A stretch of DNA of 64,000 nt from Shinella lacus (GTDB lineage: Bacteria; Pseudomonadota; Alphaproteobacteria; Rhizobiales; Rhizobiaceae), in NCBI RefSeq assembly GCF_010994755.1, contig NZ_WHSB02000021.1, forward strand, positions 1-64,000, written 5' to 3'. The notes below the pieces were generated by a model. It made no database searches. It was not told the DNA's origin and saw nothing but the letters and a program-made list of their open reading frames with translations. The first letter of the stretch is position 1. Each line of letters starts with the position of its first letter. Positions 32,567 to 42,002 of the stretch are shown here, in pieces. A program made the translations under genes and the position numbers.

Positions 32567-33172
32567 ATGAGCGAGAAACACCGCGAGGACGAAATACGGC
32601 TCGACGCGAGAAATGCCTCCGAGCGAACGACGCTTGTCTGGGTCCTTGCCATCAATCTGTTGCAAGTGATCGTCGCCGGCGTCGTTGGCGTCTTCGCTGA
32701 CTCGACCGGTCTTCTGGGAGCAGCCCTCGATAATATGGGCGACGCTGGCGTTTATGCCATCAGCCTTTACGCCGTCGGTCGGACGGTAGTGGCAAAGGTG
32801 CGTGTTGCGCGCCTGTCCGGAATCCTGCTGATCGCCCTGGGTCTGGCACTTTTCGTCGAGGTAGGGCGTCGGTTTTTCGTAGGCGCCGAGCCGATTGGCT
32901 TGGCCATGATCATTACCGCCTTCATCAATGCCGCGCTGAATGTCATTTGCCTGAAGCTTCTTCGATCGCATCGCGATCAGGGCGTTCATCTGAAGGCGTC
33001 GTGGATTTTCACGACGAACGATATGATCGCCAATGCCGGCATTGTCGTTTCGGGCGCAGCGGTTATGTTCTTCGCTTCTCCTTATCCGGATCTGCTTATC
33101 GGGGTGTTGGTTGCAGGCATCGTCCTGCGGGGTGGCTGGGAAATCCTGGAAGAGGCGAAGGACGCATCTTAG
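32567..33172 (+). CDS. Cation diffusion facilitator family transporter
   Basis: The 201-residue product is a short CDF exporter of about six membrane helices without the cytoplasmic C-terminal domain. STGLLGAALDNMGDAG marks helix 2 (metal-binding Asp pair) and FTTNDMIANAGIV helix 5, where Asn-Asp replaces the common His-Asp, suggesting altered metal choice. It follows lspA by 85 bp and probably shares its promoter. Expected substrate: divalent cations such as Zn, Cd or Pb. Confidence 0.82.
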   Translation: MSEKHREDEIRLDARNASERTTLVWVLAINLLQVIVAGVVGVFADSTGLLGAALDNMGDAGVYAISLYAVGRTVVAKVRVARLSGILLIALGLALFVEVGRRFFVGAEPIGLAMIITAFINAALNVICLKLLRSHRDQGVHLKASWIFTTNDMIANAGIVVSGAAVMFFASPYPDLLIGVLVAGIVLRGGWEILEEAKDAS

Positions 33173-33355
33173 CGGCCTGCAATGTAGGAGATCGGCGTTC
33201 ATTGCAGTTCACGACGCTGGTCGGCAATTCGCCTGCCGCCACAGACGCATTGGAACGAGGGCCTCAAACAGTCGAATGCGCTCTCTGCCTGCGCCGGCCA
33301 CCCACTTCCCAGCCGCCGCTTTACATCAAAGCGGCTTTTGAATCTGTGTTGGCCC

Positions 33356-33763
33356 CTAATGCTTCGGCGAAAGAGAATCGATGATGCGGCAGTCGGCGAC
33401 CGTTCCACAACTACACTGGTCGATAATACTGTCTAGTTCCGCCTTCAACGCCTGCAGGTCGCGGATCTTGCGCTCGACCTCGGCGCGATGCTCGTTGGCA
33501 ATTTCGTCGACCGCCATGCATGACTGGTCACGGTCGTCACTCAGCCTCAGAAGACCGCGTACCTGATCGAGGGAAAATCCAAGGTCGCGCGCGCGACGGA
33601 TGAAGCTCAGTCGATTCAGGTGCGCATGGTCATAGGCGCGGTAGTTGCCCTCGGTGCGGCCCGGTTCGGGCAGCAAACCGTTCTTTTCATAAAAGCGGAT
33701 CGTTTCAACCTTGGTGCCGGTTTTCTTGGCAAGATACCCGATTGTCAGAATGTTTGGCGACAT
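33356..33763 (-). CDS. MerR-family regulator, CadR/PbrR type
   Basis: The 135-residue product has the MerR winged helix (LTIGYLAKKTGTKVETIRFY), a dimer helix and a metal loop near the end, CSCGTVADC, matching Pb/Cd-sensing members. The further conserved Cys (SCMAVDEI) is also present. It is transcribed divergently from the P-type ATPase with operator 3 in the gap. Four near-identical dyads in the window are its probable targets. Metal identity (Pb versus Cd/Zn) is inferred from the sequence and the lspA neighbour. Confidence 0.88.
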   Translation of the reverse strand: MSPNILTIGYLAKKTGTKVETIRFYEKNGLLPEPGRTEGNYRAYDHAHLNRLSFIRRARDLGFSLDQVRGLLRLSDDRDQSCMAVDEIANEHRAEVERKIRDLQALKAELDSIIDQCSCGTVADCRIIDSLSPKH

Positions 33764-33766
33764 GGC

Positions 33767-33798
33767 TTGACCCTGTAGTTGCTACAGGCCTCATGTAA
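33767..33798 (+). promoter_or_regulatory. MerR-type promoter 3 (P-type ATPase)
   Basis: TTGACC (33767-33772) with the perfect dyad CCTGTAG-TTG-CTACAGG (33772-33788); the -10 is near 33792-33798. It lies in the divergent gap between the regulator and the ATPase. Confidence 0.8.
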
Positions 33799-33829
33799 GG
33801 CGCCAGTTCGTAATTGTCGAGGTGACGTC

Positions 33830-35965
33830 ATGGCTTCCAGCGCGTTGAAATTGAAGATCAAGGGCATGGATTGCGCTGCCTGCGCAATGAAGATTGAAAA
33901 CGCGATGAAGCGCTTGCCAGGCGTCAGCGACATCAATGTCAATTACAGTCAGGAAAGCATGGTCATCATGCTGGATAAGGACAGGACCTCGCCGCAGACT
34001 GTCGAGGACAAGATCAAAGGGCTCGGCTTCACCCCAATTTCAGCGGGCGCGGACAATCAAGCTGGTGCCAGCCAGCTCCCGGACTACCACGACCAGGCAT
34101 GGTGGAAGGGTAAGAAGGGGCGTCTCGTCATCTTCACTGGCGCGATGTTTGCAGTTGCCTGGAGCATCGCCCACGTATCTCCGGACTGGGGTCAGATCGC
34201 TTACTCGGTAGCGGCGCTGATCGCCATCGTTCCGTTCGCAAGACGTGCCTTCGTCGGTGCTGTCTCCGGAACGCCGTTTAGCATCGAAACGCTGATGACG
34301 GTTGCCGCGCTCGGGGCGTTGCTGATTGGGGCCGCCGAGGAGTCGGCGGTCGTAATCCTGCTGTTTGCCGTTGGCGAGCTTCTCGAAACCATCGCGGCCG
34401 GCCGCGCCCGGGCTGGTATCAAGGCATTGATCGATCTTGTCCCAAGGACTGCCTTTCGCGAGCGCGATGGCGTGGTCGAGAAGGTTGCAGTAGAGGAACT
34501 GGCGATCGACGACATAGTCGTCGTGCGGCCCGGCGATCGTGTTCCCTCCGATGGCAAAGTCACGCAGGGCTTTTCCGAACTCAACGAGGCTCCGGTGACA
34601 GGTGAGTCCGTTCCGGTCGCCAAGAACGTCGGCGACAAGGTCTATGCCGGCAGCATCAACACCAATGGCGAGCTTCGGGTGGCGATCAGTCATGTCGCGG
34701 CCGACAATACAATCTCGCGCATCATTCATATGGTCGAGGAAGCGCAGTCGTCGAAGGCACCAATGGCACGGCTGATCGATCGCTTCAGCGCCTGGTATAC
34801 GCCGGCGGCTATGGTGGTGGCGGCGCTGGTCATCGTCGTGCCGCCGATCTTCTTCGGCGGCGAGTGGGCGACGTGGATCTACCGTGGCCTCTCCACGCTC
34901 CTGATCGCCTGCCCCTGTGCGCTGGTCATCTCCACGCCGGCGGCCATAGCGTCCGGACTTGCGGCCGGCGCTCGCAAGGGTCTGCTTATCAAGGGCGGCG
35001 CGGCACTTGAGACGCTCGGAAAGGTCAAGACCGTCGCCTTCGACAAGACAGGAACGCTGACCCGCGGCCGACCGCAGGTCACGGATGTGTTGGCAATTGT
35101 CGGGACAGAGGCCGATGTGCTGGCCCGCGCGGCCGCCGTCGAACGGAACAGCAGCCATCCGCTAGGCGTCGCGATTGGTGAAGCGGCGGTCGCAAAAGGC
35201 TTATCTGTGCCGGCAAGCTTCGGCGGTGCCAAGGCAACGCCCGGAAAAGCGGTTACTGCGCGGTTGAAGAACGGCTTCGTCTCCGTCGGGTCTCCCCGAT
35301 TTGCCGCCGAGCAGGCCGTACTCGATGACGAATTTGCCCGGCGGATCACCTACCTTGAGGAAGAAGGAAAGACGGTCGTCGTTCTGATGATGAACGGCAA
35401 GATTGAGGGCCTGATCGCGCTCAGGGACGAGCCGCGGGACGACGCCGCAACTGCCATCCGGCATCTGCAGGATATCGGCGTCAAAACTATCATGCTCACC
35501 GGCGACAATCAGCGCACGGCAATAGCGATAGGATCGGCGCTCGGACTGGACGTGAAGGCGGAACTACTTCCGGACGCCAAGCTTGCCGAGATCTCGCGCC
35601 TCAAGACGCAAGCGCCCATCGCCATGATCGGCGACGGTATCAATGACGCTCCGGCGCTCGCCACCGCTTCGGTCGGGGTGGCAATGGGCGGAGGAACCGA
35701 TGTCGCGCTGGAAACCGCCGACGCCGCGCTGCTTCGCGACAAGGTTATGGGAGTGGCCGATCTCATTGCCCTCTCAAAGGCGACGCTTGGCAACATCTGG
35801 CAAAATATCGGGCTCGCTCTTGGTCTCAAGGTCATTTTCCTCGGCACGACGCTTTTCGGTGTTACCACGCTTTGGATGGCGATTCTGGCTGATACGGGGG
35901 CGACGGTCCTGGTAACAGCCAATGCACTTCGCCTTCTTCGCCATCGCCGCCGTGATATCGAGTAG
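33830..35965 (+). CDS. P1B-type heavy-metal ATPase (ZntA/CadA/PbrA-like)
   Basis: The 711-residue pump starts with one HMA domain (GMDCAACAMK) and has the transduction motif EAPVTGESVPV, the membrane CPCALV metal site, DKTGTLTRG phosphorylation loop, SSHPLG and GDGINDAPAL. CPC with these flanks points to Zn/Cd/Pb export rather than copper. The start at 33830 is chosen because an upstream in-frame start would cover the promoter. Together with the regulator and LspA it forms the core of a lead/cadmium resistance locus. Confidence 0.9.
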   Translation: MASSALKLKIKGMDCAACAMKIENAMKRLPGVSDINVNYSQESMVIMLDKDRTSPQTVEDKIKGLGFTPISAGADNQAGASQLPDYHDQAWWKGKKGRLVIFTGAMFAVAWSIAHVSPDWGQIAYSVAALIAIVPFARRAFVGAVSGTPFSIETLMTVAALGALLIGAAEESAVVILLFAVGELLETIAAGRARAGIKALIDLVPRTAFRERDGVVEKVAVEELAIDDIVVVRPGDRVPSDGKVTQGFSELNEAPVTGESVPVAKNVGDKVYAGSINTNGELRVAISHVAADNTISRIIHMVEEAQSSKAPMARLIDRFSAWYTPAAMVVAALVIVVPPIFFGGEWATWIYRGLSTLLIACPCALVISTPAAIASGLAAGARKGLLIKGGAALETLGKVKTVAFDKTGTLTRGRPQVTDVLAIVGTEADVLARAAAVERNSSHPLGVAIGEAAVAKGLSVPASFGGAKATPGKAVTARLKNGFVSVGSPRFAAEQAVLDDEFARRITYLEEEGKTVVVLMMNGKIEGLIALRDEPRDDAATAIRHLQDIGVKTIMLTGDNQRTAIAIGSALGLDVKAELLPDAKLAEISRLKTQAPIAMIGDGINDAPALATASVGVAMGGGTDVALETADAALLRDKVMGVADLIALSKATLGNIWQNIGLALGLKVIFLGTTLFGVTTLWMAILADTGATVLVTANALRLLRHRRRDIE

Positions 35966-35970
35966 GAGCA

Positions 35971-36372
35971 ACTGGAAAGGAGGCCGATGCCCTGCTTTCC
36001 GGATCTACAGCGCTTTCCGAGAAATTCGAAATTCATCAATCGACCCTCGTTAAGGGGGTCGCCAAAATGCGTCAGTTCGAAGATGCGATCGAAATAATGC
36101 CGGGAGAAACCCTAGCTTTGAGGGCGGGCGCATCGCACATCATGTTTGCGAAGCTTAGGAAGCAACTGGCGGCAGGGGAGCGCTTCGCCGTCAGTCTCAA
36201 CTTCAAGAACGCTGGCTCGACAACCGTGGACTTGGCTGTCCAGGGGCTCGGGGTTTCCAAGCCCGCCAAAGCCCATGACGACGCAGGCCGAAGGCTGACT
36301 GACCGTGCTGAAGATTGTCCGCACCGCTGCTTAGTTGCCGGCGCGATTCCTGTCGCGATCTTAATCGGCGCC
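35971..36372 (+). pseudogene. Remnant of a PCu(A)C copper chaperone and SCO gene
   Basis: Right after the ATPase stop, a frame reading EADALLSGSTALSEKFEIHQ and continuing to VDLAVQGLG is the C-terminal two thirds of a PCu(A)C periplasmic copper chaperone; its N-terminus and signal peptide are missing. About 50 bp later a broken frame (LKIVRTAA then a stop) resembles the start of a SCO1/SenC protein. The pair is the usual PCuAC-SCO order, so this is a deletion scar of a copper-insertion operon. Confidence 0.6.
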
Positions 36373-36584
36373 TGGCCCTGATGCCGCCGCCCGCGGGGCG
36401 GGAGCGTGCAACCTGCGATCGCCACAGGTCTCCAGGTGCTCTTATCCTCTCGACGGCCTGTCTGTCAGGTCAGGAACTCGCAATAGAACCAATTCGTGCT
36501 GAGCGAGGTCGAAACCGAGAGACAGCCGCGGTGTCAGGCCGGATGTAGAAGAGGTCGACCGGCCTGACGGAGACGTCGGGGCGC

Positions 36585-36794
36585 TCAGTTCGAGACCGTG
36601 TATCCGAGGTCCACAACCGTCTCCTGCAGTATGTCGGCGCCGATGATCTCGGGATCGATCTGAACGATCGCCCTAGTGCTATCGAGTGAAACGTTGACGT
36701 CCAGCACGCCGGGAAGCGCGCGTAGGCCCTTCTCGACCTTTGCGACACAGCTCGCGCAGTCCATTCCGACCACATTCATTTCTACAGTTTCCAT
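36585..36794 (-). CDS. HMA-domain metallochaperone (CopZ/MerP-like)
   Basis: The 69-residue product is a single heavy-metal-associated domain with the metal motif GMDCASCV and the usual beta-alpha-beta fold (LRALPGVLDVNVSLD, DLGYTV). No signal peptide is seen with the start at 36794, which follows AAAGGA, so it acts in the cytosol, probably delivering metal to the nearby P1B ATPase. It is transcribed from operator 4, opposite to the ATPase. Confidence 0.85.
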   Translation of the reverse strand: METVEMNVVGMDCASCVAKVEKGLRALPGVLDVNVSLDSTRAIVQIDPEIIGADILQETVVDLGYTVSN

Positions 36795-36848
36795 CTGAAA
36801 TCCTTTCAGGACTAAGCTGACGTGAGTTAAGTTTCCCAACGCGTCAAA

Positions 36849-36879
36849 ACTTTGCACCCTGTAGCGGCTGCAGGGTCAA
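36849..36879 (-). promoter_or_regulatory. MerR-type promoter 4 (HMA protein)
   Basis: On the minus strand TTGACC (36879-36874) is followed by the dyad CCTGCAG-CCG-CTACAGG (36874-36858) and a weak -10 near 36854-36849. One arm differs by one base from the perfect dyads. Confidence 0.75.
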
Positions 36880-37164
36880 CCCAAAGGGCTCACGGTTCCT
36901 AGAAATTTTTGGGCCCTTCGATCATTTGCCGCCAAGCCAATGTCCGGGAGGCATCCGCAGCCAATGAAGCGCCGTTGATCCAGTACCACTCTGCATCGTG
37001 CTACGTACCGAGTTAAAAACCTAGGAACGCAGATCAGAGCTATAAAGCCCCAGATTGAGGTGTTTAGCAGGGCCTCTGCCCTGCACGCTTAATCAGATGG
37101 TGGTGGAACCGGGTCACGCTTCATACCTGATGCTATGCGATATGTTTGCCGGCGGGCATTGTGA

Positions 37165-38010
37165 TTACTCTGGTGTGACCGGCAGTGCTCGCTTGTGTGC
37201 GGTCGCTGTGTACATGGTGAGGATTCGCTCGCGAGCTGGTTCCGTGATCACCTTACCCTCGAGAAAATCGTCAATCTCGTCGTAGGTGACGCCGTAAGCC
37301 TCCTCGTCAGGACGCAGCGGCGCATCGCTTTCTAGGTCGGCGGTCGGCACCTTGTCGATCAGTTCCTGTGGCGCTCCGACGTGCTTTGCAATTGCACGGA
37401 CGCGGCGCTTGGTAAGACCCGAAAGTGGAAGGATATCCGCAGCGCCGTCTCCGAATTTCGTGAAGAACCCCATCAGCGCCTCGGCGGCGTGATCCGTACC
37501 GATCACCAAGCCGCCGACGGCGCCCGCCAACGCGTATTGCGCAATCATGCGCTGACGTGCCTTGATATTGCCGAGGTGGAAATCGACCCTCTCTACCTCA
37601 AACAATTCTCCTGCCTGACGACGGATCTCTGCAAGCATGGCATCGGCAGCCGGTTTGATGTCGATGGTGACGGTTCGATCGGGACGGATCGCCGCTAAGG
37701 CTTTCTGCGCATCGGCTTCATCAGCCTGAACGCCATACGGGAGCCGCACTGCGACGAATTCCGCTTTGTGGCCGTGCTCGCGCAGGCGGTTTGAAGCGGT
37801 CTGGGCCAGGATGGCGGCGGTCAGGGAATCCACGCCGCCGCTGATGCCAAGGACAAAGGCCCGTAATGCCCTAGTGCGAAGGTAATCGGCCAGAAACGCG
37901 ATCCGACGTTCTGTCTCTGCTGCTGCATCGAAGCTCGGTGCGACGCCGAGTGCGTGGATGATATCGGCCTGTTGATGCAGCAAGGTCGTTCCTTCGTTTG
38001 ACGAACGCAT
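37165..38010 (-). CDS. nadE: NAD synthetase, ammonia-dependent
   Basis: The 281-residue product has the ATP-pyrophosphatase P-loop SGGVDS in VLGISGGVDSLTAAIL, the KARQRMIAQYALAG block and GTDHAAEALMGFFTKFGDGA, all typical of NadE. It makes NAD from deamido-NAD and ammonia. There is no glutaminase domain, so it is the short type. ATG 38010 is used; a TTG lies one codon upstream. A plasmid copy is probably redundant with a chromosomal enzyme. It has no obvious operon partner. Confidence 0.9.
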   Translation of the reverse strand: MRSSNEGTTLLHQQADIIHALGVAPSFDAAAETERRIAFLADYLRTRALRAFVLGISGGVDSLTAAILAQTASNRLREHGHKAEFVAVRLPYGVQADEADAQKALAAIRPDRTVTIDIKPAADAMLAEIRRQAGELFEVERVDFHLGNIKARQRMIAQYALAGAVGGLVIGTDHAAEALMGFFTKFGDGAADILPLSGLTKRRVRAIAKHVGAPQELIDKVPTADLESDAPLRPDEEAYGVTYDEIDDFLEGKVITEPARERILTMYTATAHKRALPVTPE

Positions 38011-38228
38011 CAATAGCTAAGCCCAGGCGCGGTGACGTCAAGGCCTTTCATAGGGGCTGATCAATTCCCTCGATGTCGGTCATCTGTTTCGCGTTCGTCA
38101 GTTGGGCTGGAAGGCGTCTACCCGGGAAGCGGCAAGCTTACAGCGGAAAGTTGCCTGTTGCAGCGCGTGGTCGTGGCTTAATTTGTGTGACCAATGGCCG
38201 AGGCCGTCGTGAGGATCCGGCCATTAGG

Positions 38229-40259
38229 TCATTCAGCAGCCTGCAGACTGCGCCTCTGGTTCTCGGTTACAGCATGATCCGCTTCGGATGCGGCTGGCAG
38301 TCGCCATCCCTTGATCAGCCCATAGACGGCCGGAATGACGACCAGCGTCAGCAGCGTCGACGACACCATGCCGCCGATCATCGGTACGGCGATCCGTTGC
38401 ATGATCTCCGATCCCGTGCCGGTCCTCCACAGGATCGGCACGAGGCCGGCCATGATGGCGGCGACGGTCATCATCTTCGGTCGGACGCGCTCGACCGCGC
38501 CGACCATGATCGCCCGATTGAGGTCCGGCTTCGAGAAGGAACGACCCTCCTGTTCGCAGGCTTCGCGTTGCTCCTTCAGGGCGTGGTCGAGATAGATCAA
38601 CATGATCACCCCGGTTTCCGCCGCCACGCCTGCAAGGGCAATGAAGCCGACGGCGACCGCCACCGAGGCGTTGAAGCCCATCCACCACATCAGCCAGATG
38701 CCGCCGACCAGCGCGAACGGCAGCGACAGCATTACGATGACAGTCTCCGTCAGCGCCTTGAAGTTCAGGTAGAGCAGCAGGAAGATCAGGGCCAGGGTCA
38801 GGGGAACGACGACGGCCAGTCGTGCTTCGGCCCGTTGGAGATATTCGAACTGACCGCTCCAGGCGACGGAATAGCCTGGAGGCATCGTCACGCTCCTTGC
38901 CACTGCCTGCTGGGCTTCGGGGACATAGCCGCCGAGATCGCGGTTGGCGATGTCGACGTAGATGTAGACGGCGAGCTGGCCGTTTTCGGTGCGGATGGTT
39001 GTCGCTCCGCGCGTCAGCTTGACGTCCGCGACCTCGCCGAGAGGAACCGTCCCGCCGCCCGGCAGGGATATCTGCACGTCCCTGGCGATCGACTGCGGAT
39101 CGCTTCGCGAGGCCCGTGGATACCGTATTGCCACGCCATATCGTTCCCGGCCTTCGACCGTCTGGGTAACGACCTCGGAGCCCAGCGCCATGCCGACAAC
39201 GTCCTGGACATCGTTGATGGTCAGCCCGTAACGGCCGAGCGCCGTTCGATCGGGAACGATGTCGAGGTAGTAGCCGCCGATCACCCGCTCGGCATAGGCG
39301 CTCGACGTACCGGGGATTGTCTTCAGCACGCTTTCGATTTGGCGAGCGACTTTTTCCATCTCGCCGAGATCTGTACCGTAGACTTTAACCCCGACGGGCG
39401 TTCTGATCCCGGTCGACAGCATATCGATGCGGGCGCGGATCGGCATGGTCCAGGCATTGGAGACGCCGGGGAACTGCAGGGCGGCGTCCATCTCCTGTTT
39501 CAGGCTGTCGGTGGTGACCCCCGGCCGCCATTCCGACTTCGGCTTCAGGGTGATGATCGTCTCGAACATCTCCGTCGGCGCCGGGTCGGTGGCGGTCAGC
39601 GCCCGCCCGGCCTTGCCAAAGACGGTTTGGACTTCCGGGAAGGACTTGATGATGCGGTCCTGCGTCTGCATCAGCTCGGCCGCCTTGGTGACCGATATGC
39701 CGGGCAAGGTGGTCGGCATGTACATCAGCGTGCCCTCGTCGAGATTGGGCATGAACTCGCTACCGATATGCTGGACGGGCCAGGCAGTGACCCCGAGGAT
39801 GACGAGCGCCGCCAGAATCGTCAATGTCTTGACCCGCAACACCCCAGCAATGACGGGGCGGTAGATCCAGATCAGGAACCGATTGAGAGGGTTCTTGTGC
39901 TCGGGAACGATATAGCCCCGAACGAAGAGGATCATCAGTGCAGGCACAAGCGTCACCGATAGCAGGGCGGCAGCAGCCATCGAGAAAGTCTTGGTGAAGG
40001 CGAGCGGCCCGAACAGCCGGCCTTCCTGCGATTCCAGTGTAAAGATCGGCAGGAACGACACGGTGATGATCAGCAGGCTGAAGAACAGCGCCGGCCCGAC
40101 CTCGCTCGCCGCCTCTATGAGGATTTCCACCCGTGGCTTGTCAGGCGGCGCACGCTCGAGATGCTTATGGGCATTCTCGATCATGACGATCGCCGCGTCG
40201 ATCATCGCGCCGATGGCGATAGCGATGCCGCCGAGGCTCATGATGTTTGCACCGATCCC
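38229..40259 (-). pseudogene. 5'-truncated CusA/CzcA-type RND metal efflux pump
   Basis: From the C-terminus inward the frame is a good CusA homologue, including GGIAIAIGAMIDAAIVMIENA, HIGSEFMPNLDEGTLMYMP and Met-rich periplasmic segments, but homology begins only at NIMSLGG, about one third into a normal CusA of around 1,050 residues. The upstream 36 codons of the open frame are the antisense of a different gene (MBL-fold exonuclease tail). The first membrane helix, half the periplasmic domain and any promoter are gone, and no CusB or CusC is adjacent. It is very likely non-functional. Confidence 0.85.
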
Positions 40260-40260
40260 G

Positions 40261-40473
40261 GTTCGGGCAGAGGTCGCGGACCTGTCCATGCTGTCGGCGC
40301 ACGCCGACGCAAACGAGCTGATGCGCTGGCTGTCCGGCTTCCGTCGGCCGCCGTCCCGCGTGTTCATCGTGCATGGTGAAGACGATGCCTCCGAAGCGCT
40401 GCGCGTGCGGATCGACCGCGAGCTTGGATGGAACGCAGTCGTCTCACGCCAGAATCAGGCTTTCGACCTATGA
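40261..40473 (+). pseudogene. C-terminal fragment of an MBL-fold RNA-processing exonuclease
   Basis: The frame VRAEVADLSMLSAHADANEL to its stop is the last 70 residues of a metallo-beta-lactamase/beta-CASP exonuclease (RMMBL end, with SAHAD and VFIVHGEDDASEAL). The rest of the protein is absent because the sequence switches to truncated cusA at about 40255-40262. Its stop overlaps the start of the phosphorylase gene (ATGA), showing that the two were one operon before the rearrangement. Confidence 0.8.
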
Positions 40474-42002
40474 CGATCAACAACGTCGAACCCGAGGTTC
40501 CTTCTCAGCCGACGCTACGCGTGCGGCGCCTGCGGCTGCACACTCAGCACCAGGCCGTGGTGGTGATGCGCACCGATTGCCATGTCTGCCGCTCGGAGGG
40601 TCTGTCCGCGCGCACCCAGGTCCTCGTCTCGATCGGCGCGAGACAGGTACAGGCAACGCTCTTTCAGGTCGAAGGAGATGCATTGCTCGCTCAGGATGAA
40701 GTCGGTCTTTCTGAAACAGCCTGGCAGATCCTCGGCGTTAGCGAGAATGACAATGTGACGGTGACCCATCCTCCGGCCGTGGAGTCTCTGACGAGCGTGC
40801 GCCGTCGCATATATGGCAATCGCCTCGACGCGCACGCCTTTGCCGAAATCGTGAGCGACGTGGTCGCAGGCCGCTATACCGAGGTCCATCTCGCCGCCTT
40901 TCTGACCGCCAGTGCCGCGCTTCCTCTCGACGAGAGCGAGACTGTTGACCTCACGCGCGCCATGGTCGATGTCGGCGACCGGATGAGCTGGAATGCTCCG
41001 ATCGTTGTGGACAAGCACTGTGTCGGCGGGTTGCCGGGCAATCGAACCACGCCGATCGTCGTCGCGATCGTGGCCGCCAATGGCCTTGTCATGCCGAAGA
41101 CGTCTTCGCGCGCGATTACCTCGCCAGCCGGCACCGCCGACACAATGGAAACGCTTGCCCCTGTCGACCTCAGCATCGAAACCCTTCGACGCGTCGTGGA
41201 AGCAGAAGGCGGATGCATCGCCTGGGGCGGGGCGGTGCATCTCAGCCCCGCCGACGACATTTTCGTCCGGATCGAACGCGAACTCGACGTGGATACCGAG
41301 GGACAGCTTGTCGCTTCCGTCCTTTCAAAAAAAATCGCCGCTGGCTCGACGCATGTGGTTATCGACATCCCGGTTGGGGCAACCGCCAAGGTGCGCAGCG
41401 AAGCGGCCGCCGATCAGCTCGCCAGTCGCCTCAGCGCCGTCGCTGCCCGTTTCGATCTGGCCCTGACCTGCGTCCAGACCGACGGTTCGCAACCCGTCGG
41501 GCGCGGCATCGGCCCAGGTCTAGAAGCCTTCGACGTCCTGGCGGTTCTTCAAAACGCGCCGGATGCGCCGGACGATCTGCGACGCCGCGCGATCCTGTTG
41601 GCGGGCGCCGCGCTTGAGATCGGTGGAAAGGCCGCAAAGGGGAAAGGTGAAGCGCTTGCGTTGGCGACCTTGGTCGACGGTCGTGCCTGGTCGAAGTTCA
41701 TGGCGATCTGCGAGGCGCAAGGCGGACTTCGTGAGCCACCGAAGGCCGCACAGGTTCATCCGTTGATCGCGTCGCGCGCCGGCCGCGTCGTCCATATCAA
41801 CAATCGCAAAATCGCCCGACTCGCCAAGCTCGCCGGAGCGCCGGAGTCGAAGGCGGCAGGCGTCCAAATGGCCGTCCGCCTCGGCGACGAGATCGCCAGC
41901 GGCCAGCCGCTTTTGCACGTTCACGCCGAGACGGCTGGTGAACTTGGCTACGCACTGGACTATGCCGCGCATGCAGGCGACCTTTTCGAGGTCGAAAGTT
42001 GA
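40470..42002 (+). CDS. Thymidine/AMP phosphorylase family protein
   Basis: The 510-residue product has an N-terminal extension of about 85 residues followed by the family III nucleoside phosphorylase core (TEVHLAAFLTASAALPLDE, KHCVGGLPGNRTTPIVV, SRAITSPAGTADTMETLAP). The extra N-terminal domain is that of AMP phosphorylase-like members, which convert nucleoside monophosphates plus phosphate to base and ribose-1,5-bisphosphate. The original neighbour, an MBL-fold nuclease, fits RNA or nucleotide scavenging. The gene is intact but now lies behind a truncated partner. Confidence 0.82.
   Translation: MTINNVEPEVPSQPTLRVRRLRLHTQHQAVVVMRTDCHVCRSEGLSARTQVLVSIGARQVQATLFQVEGDALLAQDEVGLSETAWQILGVSENDNVTVTHPPAVESLTSVRRRIYGNRLDAHAFAEIVSDVVAGRYTEVHLAAFLTASAALPLDESETVDLTRAMVDVGDRMSWNAPIVVDKHCVGGLPGNRTTPIVVAIVAANGLVMPKTSSRAITSPAGTADTMETLAPVDLSIETLRRVVEAEGGCIAWGGAVHLSPADDIFVRIERELDVDTEGQLVASVLSKKIAAGSTHVVIDIPVGATAKVRSEAAADQLASRLSAVAARFDLALTCVQTDGSQPVGRGIGPGLEAFDVLAVLQNAPDAPDDLRRRAILLAGAALEIGGKAAKGKGEALALATLVDGRAWSKFMAICEAQGGLREPPKAAQVHPLIASRAGRVVHINNRKIARLAKLAGAPESKAAGVQMAVRLGDEIASGQPLLHVHAETAGELGYALDYAAHAGDLFEVES

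Noticed and set aside
34040-35158. 372-codon open frame on the minus strand
   Set aside because: It is antisense to the metal ATPase gene.
38073-39962. 629-codon open frame on the plus strand
   Set aside because: It is antisense to the truncated cusA gene, whose protein is clearly recognisable; the plus-strand product is His/Asp/Arg-rich and resembles nothing.
39991-40473. 160-codon chimeric frame as a real gene
   Set aside because: Its first part is antisense cusA and only the last 70 codons are the MBL-exonuclease tail, so it is a junction artefact.
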